From: Heliocidaris tuberculata
Lineage: Eukaryota > Echinodermata > Echinoidea > Camarodonta > Echinometridae
Assembly (NCBI GenBank): GCA_025618425.1
Contig: CM046836.1
Location: 27,608,790 to 27,672,789, forward strand
Direction of reading: 5' to 3'
DNA: 64,000 nucleotides
Shown here: one piece after another, positions 44,640-55,300 of the stretch
Numbering within the stretch: position 1 is the first letter of the stretch
Layout of the letters: every line of letters begins with the position of its first letter
The notes under the pieces: model-generated
What the model saw: the letters and a program-made list of their open reading frames with translations, nothing else
Told to the model about the DNA's origin: nothing
The model's database searches: none
Made by a program: the position numbers and the translations under genes

Positions 44640-44946
44640 TATATTTACAAGCTTTCGGCTCCGGGCCTTCTTTATGTTTATTTGTTAAATCAAATAGAAT
44701 GAAACAAATAATAATAAGCAAATCAACAAAACTAAATACAGCAGAACAGAATTAACATATCGAACAAATAAATAAAAGATGTAAATCAACAGGAATAAAT
44801 GAAATGAAAAGGATATGAATCAGCTGCAAGAGTAAGAGAAAATTAACGATAAAGGAAACTTAATAAATGCAAAAGTAAGCAAAGTAAACAATTACCTGAC
44901 TTTAAAGGTCAAAGCAAATGTATAAGTATGTAAATGTAATGGATGC

Positions 44947-44950
<4 letters not shown>
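44640..44950. repeat. Block shared with 59450-59640, starting at an AAGCTTTCGGC motif
   Basis: Phrases CAGAACAGAATTA, AAATCAACA-GAATAA, AAGTAAGCAAAGTAAA, AATTACCTGACTT and GCAAATGTATA occur in both places, each next to an (AT)n array and a tRNA-bearing repeat. The left end (CAAGCTTTCGGCTCCGGGCC, then TTCTTTAT) resembles the end motif of the 60239-60790 palindrome. Confidence 0.6.

Positions 44951-45021
<71 letters not shown>
44950..45021 (+). repeat. (TA)n microsatellite bordering tRNA-bearing repeat
   Basis: About 70 bp of AT dinucleotides ending exactly where the repeat at 45022 begins. Confidence 0.95.
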
Positions 45022-45023
<2 letters not shown>

Positions 45024-45527
45024 GTGAGAAATCAATTGAATTGAATAAGAGAAATAATTTGCGTAGCTAAATTCATTGTTCCTCCTTACTGACTTCCTTT
45101 TTGTGGAAATAACTGCAGGGTTTGCAAAAACTGTCTCCGCCGGGAGTCGAACCCGGGTCTTTGGCACTGTACGCCAAACGCCTTAACCACTAGACCACGG
45201 AGGCGGGTTGAGTGGTATTCGGCTACACCCGGTACAAACACCGACAGGCAGCCCTTGCCATCCCTTCGCAGTTAATTTATTCCTTTTCTTTGAGGGACAG
45301 GGGAGTATTGAACAATGAAAAGCCGCATGCCTAGCTAGATCCATGGCGGATTCATGTATTAGAATTAATTAATTAATTACAATGTGTGAGATATTTGTTC
45401 TAATACTATAGCATCGGCAACTCTCGTGGGTAAATTTACATAATGTGAGAAATCAATTGAATTGAATAAGAGAAATAATTTGCGTAGCTAAATTCATTGT
45501 TCCTCCTTACTGACTTCCTTTTTGTGG

Positions 45528-45530
<3 letters not shown>
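45022..45530. mobile_element. tRNA-bearing repeat, copy P3 (diverged family member)
   Basis: Left part AATGTGAGAAATCAATTGAA, then TTGAATAAGAGAAATAAT, recurs in the same orientation at 45442-45530. Between them are a tRNA-like gene (45133-45204, minus) and a spacer sharing GCCGCATGCCT-AGCT-GATCC with the P1/P2 spacers. Bordered by (AT)n on both sides. Unlike P1 and P2, the right end is a direct rather than inverted copy. Confidence 0.65.
45133..45204 (-). tRNA. tRNA-like gene in P3 (loop GTACAGT, apparent anticodon ACA)
   Basis: Minus strand forms a cloverleaf: acceptor GCCTCCG/CGGAGAC (one mismatch), D arm GTCT...AGGC, anticodon stem TTGGC/GCCAA extended by one pair, T arm CCGGG-TTCGACT-CCCGG. 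A box TGGTCTAGTGGTTAAGG, B box GGTTCGACTCC. Followed by AGTTTTTG (Pol III terminator). The anticodon by position is ACA, not a normal eukaryotic anticodon, so it is probably a repeat-borne derivative rather than a working tRNA. Confidence 0.55.

Positions 45531-45576
<46 letters not shown>
45528..45576 (+). repeat. (TA)n microsatellite
   Basis: AT run starting exactly where the second copy of the P3 end stops. Confidence 0.95.
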
Positions 45577-45577
<1 letters not shown>

Positions 45578-45579
45578 AA

Positions 45580-46114
45580 TTGTTTTAATAATATCACTTT
45601 TCCAACCATTGATATGAGGAGAATCCCCTTCTGAGTCCTCATTGAAGTAGTCTAATTAGATGACTGCGCCCAATCACATTACTGCATGTAGCCCCATCCT
45701 CGCCCCCCCCCCCAAAAAAAACCCGAAACAAAACAAAACAAAACAAAACAAAACGAGCACATGCCTCCTGCAATCATCTCCTTATTTGTCAATGTCTTAT
45801 CTGAATGGAATGATTATTTCATTTTCCAAAATAGACTCCGATCCCCCTTTTGTTCTGATCCGACAGAGCGAGCAGAATCACAATACTTTATAGACCCCAA
45901 AATATGCGAACATTGTGGAACGTATTTTCCCCCTGCACATCATTCTTTCAAAAAAGGCCAGTGCACAGACGGATGTATGATGTTTTCAGTTTTACAGTGC
46001 TACTCTTGAATAAATTAAAAATCTGCACGTTGGGGAGAGAAGGAGGAAAAAGAACTGTCGAATGCTGTCGAATCGCCACTATTTGTCTTCTTGCGCGTTT
46101 TGAAGTTTGATAAC
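45580..46114 (+). promoter_or_regulatory. Upstream region of CLCA-B
   Basis: 535 bp between the last repeat and the CLCA-B start codon. It presumably holds the promoter and 5' UTR, but I see no clear TATA box or initiator. A poly-C/(CAAAA)n stretch lies at 45704-45753. Confidence 0.3.
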
Positions 46115-46288
46115 ATGACCTCCAAAGTCTCATTTGCGCTAGTGTGGTTAGCTATGTTAGTAGTGATGGAGGTAAATGGATTAAACTTGAAGTCGTCAGT
46201 AGTTCTAGATAGTGGGGGCTACGTCAATGTTGTCGTGGCTATTCATGAATCATTGCCGGAAAATATGGATTTACTCTCCGCAATACAG
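46115..46288 (+). CDS. CLCA: CLCA-B exon 1 (start codon, signal peptide)
   Basis: ATG at 46115 opens MTSKVSFALVWLAMLVVMEV, then NG, a typical cleavable signal peptide. It is followed by LNLKSSVVLDSGGYVNVVVA, then IHESLPENMDLLSAIQ, matching the N terminus of CLCA proteins (family pattern L-NNGY-GIVVAI---VPE---L---I). Donor CAG|GTAAAA, exit phase 0. I chose this ATG because the signal peptide starts directly at it. Confidence 0.88.
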
Positions 46289-48601
46289 GTAAAACATCTC
46301 AAACTATTATCAGTGTTTCATTTCTTGTTGTTTTGAAGGGCAATACAGGGTGTCTAAAAATATAAAGAGATTTGATTGGTAATATCGAAAGTACATGACC
46401 ATCCTCAACGAAATTTCTTAGGTATCGTTGTAGTACTATCTCCTACAAAACTTCGCATGAATTCAACACGGATTTAAAGGGAAAGTCTACCCTGATATTT
46501 AGTTGATTTGAATAAAAGCAGAAAAATAAGAGGAACGGATTAGTGAAAGTTTGAGCAAAATCCGATCAGAAATAAGAAAGTTATGAATTTTAAAAGTTTT
46601 AATCAATCAGAAACAAATTTGCAACCCCGTGGCCAATCTTGCGAGCTCCTCTCCCATTTGCTCACTAGTTCATACATTTTAATTTTCTCAGTTTTTGATG
46701 AAAGAATGGATTTGTTTCATATAGGTTTTGTGTAAAAACATATGATCATTGATTATATTTATGGTGCATGTATATGATTGAATATTTTATTTAGAGAAAA
46801 ATGAAAAATAATTATTTCTTGGGTACAGGGAAAATGGGGAAGGGAGCTCGTAAGATACGTCACGGAGTTGCCAGTTTGTGTTTAATTGATTACAACTTTA
46901 AAAATTCATAACTTTCTTTCTTATCGTATTTTGCTCAAAACTTCACTGATCTGTTTCTTTAAATTTGCTGCTTCTTTTAAAACCAACTTGTAATCAGGGA
47001 GAACTTCCCCTTTAAGCTAAAGCAACAAAGTTATGTTGTTGTTTTGTTGTTGTTGTTGTTTTTTTGGGGGGGGTGTAAAATGTGCTTTATTTCAAATATT
47101 ACAAGGAAAACGCTTTGAATAGCATCAATTTCACGACAAACCTTTTTATTGGAGTCATTCTAAAGTCCGTCTCACACGAGTCGATCTTTCACTAGCGACG
47201 ATCAAGCCAACTATTGTTCGTTCAATTCATTAGGATTCATGCCGCCTCGAACATAAATGAAAGCCCCGACGCTCGCGCCTGAAGTTGTCACTGAAGCGAT
47301 GTTCGACGTGACATGATACTCAGGTTAAGCCCGCCAAATAATTCAGTCAGGGGCGGCACTACAGGGGGGGCAGAGGGGGCGACCGCCCCCCCCTATGATT
47401 TTTCAAGTAGTGAAAAAAGAAAAAAAGAAGAAAAAAGAAGAAAAGGAGGAAGAAAAGGGAAGAAAATGGAAGAAAGAAGAAAGAGGAGTATTAAAAAGAG
47501 AGGTCTTAAACATATAACTCTATAAAACCTCTGTTATTTAATGGAGAAAAATATGACGTCATCTTTAGGTCGTCTTGCCCCTCCTATCAAAATACCCTGG
47601 CGCCGCCCCTGAATTCAGTACATAATCTCGTTAACCCGACAAAGATTGGATGTAGTGGTTGAGAGGTCGAAGTAAAAAAGAAATGACTTGTTCTTGTTTG
47701 TGTTTTGTTTAGTTTATTTTGTATGTTTGTTTGCTTGTTGTTTTGTTTTGTTTTTCTTCTGCACTGGATATTTTCATTTGATGAAATGGAGCATGAGCAG
47801 ATACCAGTACTATTGGTACTGGGACTTAAGAGGATATGAGGCCAGAAGTAAGAATATATCGCAATACAATCGCCATTACGAGATTATTCCTCGATGTATA
47901 GACATCGCGCAATACGGCTTGCTTCATGTAGAGATGGAACACTTGCCCTTATTTTTTTTCGGGGGGGGGGGGATTCCCTTGGACACTTGGTACATTCATA
48001 CTTTCTTACTTTCATGTAAATACAAACCTCAATGGCCATGTAAGTCCATTTCTATATGATGGATAAACAAATGGCTATATGGCATGGGCATCTACGTGGG
48101 AACCTGGGTGTAACCCTCCAAGAACTCGGTTTCTACTCTCCTACACTCACATGTCATCCAACCCCCGGAAAGTTCCCATCCAAGGCTTAATGCGTAATAA
48201 TGCCAACAATAAATGATGAAAAAAAAATAATGAAAAAACTTAGTTGTATGTATATATATTCCCCCTTTTTAGATGGATATCCCTCTTCCCCCTTAAACTT
48301 CGTGCTTTGGAAATAATAAAGCAATAATGTATGGAAAGGGCAAATAGAAGTGTGCTTGTTCGACGGGGGTGTCCGGGGTTTAGGGGGAAGTCAACCGGTA
48401 GCTACGTGTGGGAGTATATTTGCTCCCCCCCCCCCCCAACTGTTCCGGTGCGACTGGCTACGTCGCCCCAACAGGATGTTATGGATACGCATACTAAAGA
48501 CCCGTACATTGCGCTTACGGCTCCGCTGAACGTGAATGGCATTTATCTTGTTGGATTGATTGTTGAATTTTTCTTTAAGCTATGATTAAAAAGTGATCTT
48601 T

Positions 48602-48633
<32 letters not shown>

Positions 48634-49313
48634 GTATGCTGCAGGGTAAACTTTTCAAGATTGTACAAGCGGAAACAATTATATAAGCAACTATAGAAAA
48701 GAATGTACTAGGGCAGCCGGCAGGTAAGAAATACAACAGTTGGACTGCCTGGCTTGTGCTGAATTGGTGCATTTTGGAGTACCCCGAGCCAAATTTGATA
48801 CGTCCACACGTTTGGTACTTACCTCGAATAAGAGGTCGTGGAAGCGTCTACTCGAGGTAAAAATCGAGGTAGTGCCCGTGTGGACAACGGTCGAGGTATG
48901 CCTACCTCGAACTTCCCTCGACCTTATCTCGACTAGGTTAACGGGCTGAGATTTCTCAGGGGTAAATTGACCACCTTGTCGAGTTAAGAAGCAAAAAGGA
49001 ATGTTCCATTCCTTACAACCTGACAACTGCACTATTCTCTTCTCATTTTCTAGAATGACAAGAGGGCGTTCAAAGAAATTGCAGACTGGTTTCGGCAACA
49101 TAGATTAAAGAAGACACTGACATGGAAATTGTGTTATCTGTAGAATAGAGACTTGCCATTAGGCTTCCACCATTCCAGGCCAACACTCTTGGGGCCCCAC
49201 CTCAAAGGGATTTTTTTTTGGGGGGGGGGTGGGGGGGAAAAATTTTGAACATTTTAACTTAGAAATGTAGCTACGCTTACTACATGCATACATTCTGAGC
49301 GACCCCCCCCCCC

Positions 49314-49348
<35 letters not shown>

Positions 49349-52300
49349 CAAAAAAGCAGTTTTGTTTATTTTTTCCCTTTTACATATCCTTTTCCTAATA
49401 ATTATTTCCCAATTGGCAAACTTTGGAAATTTATTCCAGAAAAAAGAAAAAAAATCAATATTTAAAGCAAGTAAACTAAAATAAGTATAAAAATAGAACT
49501 ACACTACTCTAAAGACTATATTGTTTTAAAATCAAAGTCACTCTATACCCCGCCCTCATGATTATTCAAAGGATAACTTAATTCAATACATAACTGGCTC
49601 CTCTTGAGATGATCCTCAAAGGATGGGTGAAATATTGTTGCCAGCATACAGGGAAGGGTGTTAAAGTTTTTTGAGGTGCCAGAAAATGAATATTTAGTGC
49701 GTGCTGTTCTGTTCTGAGGCTTTCCTATTATTTACACCGTGATTTACAGATACAATGGCTCATTTGATATTCTTTTAATTGTATGTGCGGTTTGTGTTAA
49801 AGGGGAATGAAAGGCAACAAACATTAGCCTATAATAATGTAGATAATTATTGTCAGCCTATTACAAATATTTTGAAATTAGTCCTATTTGATTATTTAAG
49901 AAGGAGAACAATGTCTCAAAAAGTTGCAGTTTCCTTGCTAGACATTATCACAGTGGGGGCTGCCATTTTCTTTACAAAGTAATGTTAGAGCAGTGCTATT
50001 TATGAGATACCCACTGACCTGTATACTAGCTACGATGACACTCATGATCACCTGTGGAATGCATGACACCGGATTTCATCATAATAGACCATTTTTGTAG
50101 TCATGTACATTCAAATGAAGATACTTTTTATCTAGTCATATAACCTATTTGTGTCAAGATATTTCGTTTAGCTGTTTCATAGGTAGAGCAGTTTCGTTTG
50201 TTATAAGCAGGATTTGGCATGCACAAGTTGTTGCTTGGTCAGACAAAGGTTTGTCAATTCTTCAAAACTGCTCCTAGATATCACCTGTGCGAGATGCTGG
50301 GGGAATCAAGGTGGCTGCCATTTTGCACTGGTGGCTTTAGTATAGCTAATCATTATGGTACATCACATCCATTGTTTACAGGTAAATGAACATGTACTAC
50401 TATGACATCACAGATTTTCAAAATGGCAGCCCCCATGGGATAACATCTAGCAAGGAATCTGTAAACTTTAGAGAGATTGTTCTCCTTACTGAGTAATCAA
50501 ATAGGAGTATTCTCAAGATAATTTGAACAGGCTGACAATTTTCCACAAGATTATCAGCTAATGCCTTCAAAGTTTCATTCTTCTTTAAGTAGTAATGTGA
50601 TTCGAACCAAGATAAGTTTAAGTGGTACTCTACTCCTATTAAACCCGGCCGTTCAATAAAGAGTAATGATAAGATATAGTAATAAAATGTTAACCAAAAA
50701 AAAAAAAAACATATAACCAAAAATTAAAACGATTTTTTAATGATGCAATGAGTGGGACCAATTTGTGAGGTCTTGATGTAAGCTCTGATACATCTGAAGG
50801 TAGACAGCCATTGAGAGGGGGGCACCGGTCTTTAATACTCGGAAAATTCAGTGCTACTTTACGAGGTCACTGATTGAGCGATGGTGCGGGAAGGGGTCCT
50901 TTCGTAGTATTTTATCGTCCTTTTCCCTTTTCTCTTTCCTTATCTCTCCTTTTCTCTCTCTTTTTTTTTTTTTTTAGCCATTGGATTTTTTTTTTGGGGG
51001 GGGGGGACACGTGCCCCCCCCCCTTCCCTGTAGCTAAGCCACTGAATACAGAAAAAAAATCTGATCATATCTCGATTTTAAACATATTCCAGGGCATTAT
51101 ATTCTATTCCAGGACATATTCCTTTCCTCAGGGACAGGGAAACTGTTTCCTATCATGTTAGTCATGGTTTCACGCGTAGGAATGAATTTGGCTTCCGTCA
51201 TTACTTTGAAAAAAAATATATATCATAGTAACTCACCGCTTCTCGTTTCTATTCAACTCAACTTACAATACTGCCCTTTCAAATCTATTTGCTTTTTTAA
51301 AAACAATGCTGAACGATGATGAAGGGAAAACAACCAAAAAATCAACGATGCTGAAATGAAGAAGAAAAAAATGGTTTTAAACAATATTTCAAATATTTTC
51401 AATAGGAAAAGGTTTCACATTATTTTGGAAACACGTGTTATCTTTGCAGGGCGATCCAGATTTATAAGTACCCAACAAGCTGATGAAATCTACAATATCA
51501 GAAATAAGTTTCGTTTCGTTTTGTATAAGTTGTAGTGGGGAGTGTATCTGTGTCTCGACTGCATACAAGGAGTGTGTTGTGATATGATAGTGTGGCGAAC
51601 ATTTTGGAGGTCCGCTACATGATTCTATTCAATATATGTTCTTTTAAAATTCATTATAAATACATAATAAAATGCACGTTGCTGTTTTGATTAACACTGA
51701 ACAAAATTCGATTGTATTTAATAAGTTTCGAAGTTTCATTTTCATTCATTTCATTTTTTTAAAGAAATGTTTCCGGTATTAAGTATATTTTTTTAAAAGT
51801 GTATATGTTCTGTTGAAGTAAAGATTAAAGTAGTTTCCCATGTGAAAACCGAAAATAAAATTCTTATTCAAGACTACATGCAGAAAACACAGAAATATGT
51901 TTGCCGACTATGATATTGGTCCCATTGTTTCAATAGTAAACATTAAACGAGTCCTTTCTTTAATCAGTTACATTAATTAAGAGCCTAAATTACAACACAA
52001 TTAACAATATACAGTAGATATTTAAGAAAGCTTCACAACTTGTGTGTGTGTGTATGTTTGTTTTTGTGGGGTTTTTTTTGTTGTTGTTGTTGTTTTGTTT
52101 TGTTTTTTTGCTTTGTTTTATTTTATTTATTTATTTATTATTATTTTTTGTTTTTTGCTTTTTGTTTTTTGTAGTAACATTGTGCAGAACAATATCAGAA
52201 TATTTGGTTAATTTTTCGAAACTCTCATCCGGGAACAAAAAACAAATAAAATAATAATTGGTTTTTCTTTGTAAGTTTACAATTTGTTGAATTTTTCTTT

Positions 52301-55300
52301 ACGCACATAAGGAAATGTTCAGAAATGGGTCGGTGTTTCTGTACCAGGCTACTCGACAGCGCGTCTATTTTAAGAATGTCACCATTCTGATACCATCCAC
52401 CTGGACGCAGAAAGTCGAATATGGTTCTCCCGGTCGGCTGACCTTTGATACGGCTGACGTCATCATTGCACAACCCAATCCACTCTGGGCACCTGAACCA
52501 TACACCCAGCAGGTCCGTGGGTGTGGGCAACCTGGCAGCTTTATCCATTTCATGGAAGACTTTCTGACCGATGATGGCGTAACAAATGATTATGGAGAAT
52601 TAGGTAGTACCGTTTTTGTCATAACTCTTTCATTTTTGTACGTTAGGGGAAACATGCAGTAGTTGTATTTTTTTTCTATCAAGGTTTGGGGCCGGGGGGG
52701 GGGGGGGGTCGAAACATTGTATAATGCACACCGCTGGCGGGGGGGGGGGGGCAGGCCCATGCCACACCTCCCCCCCCCCCCCTCTTGAAACTCACGTGAC
52801 ATACCATGCATACAGTAAGTTCTCAACTCAAAGAATGTGCTTGTCAAAGAAGTTATCCTGTCCTTTTCTTTTTTATATTCTTTCCTTGGCTTGTCAGAAT
52901 TTTTTTTTTCTAATATTTTATCCCCCGTTTTACAAAAGCTTTGATCAGCCCCTGCGTCCACAGACCAGGATTTTTAACCCAGATGTAGCTTGAAATTTCT
53001 GAAATGAAGGGTTCAATTGTGGCGCCAGCCAAAGCAAATGCAGGTGTGTATTTTCAAAAGGACTTTAGACGTATATAAAACATAAACGATTAAGAAAAAA
53101 GTCGGTGTAGTGGCTCTTATAGAGTACCGAAGTACTGTAGTCATATTCGCTCGTCGTCCGGGATAATAGGGGGTTTTCGTTCAGCAACGTGCGCGGGATT
53201 CTAGGACGGAGATTAACAATTGCACATGACAAAGGACGCCCGTCCAGTCTTTGTGGAAAACTGAAGAACGGGAACTTACAGTAGTTTCGTCTTAGATTCA
53301 GAGCGAACGATAAATTGCAAATGCATCGTTCGCTCTGAAAACCCCCTACTGCCTCCAAACAACAGAGTCCGTTCATGAAGTTCACCGTGAAACCATTCAA
53401 GCAACTGGCTGGAGCAGGGCAAATTCAGTGTTTGACCCTGTTGTGATCACCGCGCCATTGTTTAGCTCAAAATTGTTTGGAACCAGCAACCTTGAGAACT
53501 TGGCAGGTATGTCATCACACTTCAGTACTTTGGTACTTCACACTTTGGTGATTTGGCCACAGCTCACAACCCCTTGCCTTCGACTTATGATTTCAGATAG
53601 TGTCTATATAGTCTTCACTTAGTTTGCAGGCACAAACCCTGGTCTGTCGTACAAGAGAGTCTGCGCTGTAAGACTACCATAGGCCACGTGACACGACCAG
53701 TAGGTAGCTGGATTAGACTCCTCTCAAGACACAATGATTTTCTGATAAAGTGTCAAATTAGGGTCTGTGCTTGCAGACTAGTCTTCACTTACCTCAAAGC
53801 ATAGCATGACATTAAGTACTGAAAGAGCATTTCGTGATCATCACACAATCCATATGAAAATTTACATTGCGCATTTTAATCCAAATATCAACTGATCAAT
53901 GTAAATTATTGCAGGTATATTCTGGCGGTGAAAAAGATAGCTGAAGGAAAAAGAAGACAGTCTGAAGGATATTCGCATTTTTGTTTTAATGGCTTTGTTT
54001 AATTTTTCAAGGCAAACACTTCCCGGTTCAACGGGCCGTATCGATAAAACAACCAAAAGCTCAAACAAATGCTTATAATTATGAGAACAGTAGTTCTATT
54101 CATCATGTGAGACAAAGGGACATGACGAAGCACTAGGGTAGGTGAACAATTGCAGTTGGGCTGAGCTAGCGTCTGAACACTCGGAATGGTTTCCAACCCC
54201 CGTATACCTTCCGAATTGAGTGATTTGATCATACTGCTGTCATTGAACATGACAAAATAGTTTATGACTGATTAAAGTGATTCGTGTTTTGATCCTGTAA
54301 GTTCAGAAAAGTAAAATGTTTCGAATATACTCATCGAGAAATTGATACATTTAAAGATGGAAAAATAACGGCTAATCTTCTTCGATAAATAAAATTCAAG
54401 TAACGTCTAAGCTACAATGACAGGAGCTTGAAAATATCAAGCAAATGATTGATGATGAAACGAAATTCTTTCTATTCAAGCAAGTAATTTTTATTCATTG
54501 GGAAGCATATTTGTTTGCAAGAAGAACGCCCTTCCTTTTGATTGCTAGCAAGTGCCAGGCTTTTACTAGTTTTATAAATACGGCCCCATATCGCGTGTTT
54601 CCATTTGGTGACCCACTCTTTTTTTACACCCCTGACACGCTTTTTTGCCAATCACTTTGTACACAGCCGGTACACTGGACTTTTTCATGAGACAGTTTCT
54701 GTGATTGGCTTATTTATTTTGAATATTCATTAGCTACATCTAATTGCTTTTTCAAAATGTTTGTGGTCATCTTTTCGTCGCGCGAACAATACGATCAAGT
54801 TTTTAAAAAGTACCTGAAAATGACTCTTTTAGCGAGAAAATTTTAAAATGAGTCAACTTTATGATCTGTGAGGTGTGTATTTTGATTTGGTAATACTGAA
54901 ATTTATGAAACTGACGTATATTTGTTCTTAGGACCATGTATTCCGGGGCTGAGAACAAATGAACTCTTTATTTTAAGTTAAGCGAAGGTAATCGCAGCTA
55001 ATGTTACTCATATGGGATCACGACTACTAGCCACAGCTGCCCGCCCGAGGACCTAGCTGTATGAGCTCTGTGGCTTATCAGTCTGCCAGTACCAGCCACA
55101 GAGTTCGTACAGCTGCTATAGGTCCCCGGGCAGCTGTGGCTGGTAGTCGTGATCCCATATCAGTAACGGTAGCTGCGATCACCTTCGCTAAACTCAGGGC
55201 AGGCGGCGCATCTTTCAAAGTGGGGGAGGGGGGCACCAGCCAAAAAGGGCACTGGGGGGGGGGGGGGGGGAGGGGACCCTACAAGGGGTGAACATAAAGC

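Noticed and set aside
48780..48950. TCGAGGTA-rich stretch as a transposon end
   Set aside because: Several TCGAGGTA-type words and a GTGTGGAC echo are visible, but I could not define inverted ends or a target duplication.
53350..53510. Possible extra CLCA-B exon ending ...NLENLAG before GTATGT
   Set aside because: Exons 2 and 3 already join in phase, the piece has no CLCA similarity, and part of it is inside a TIR element.
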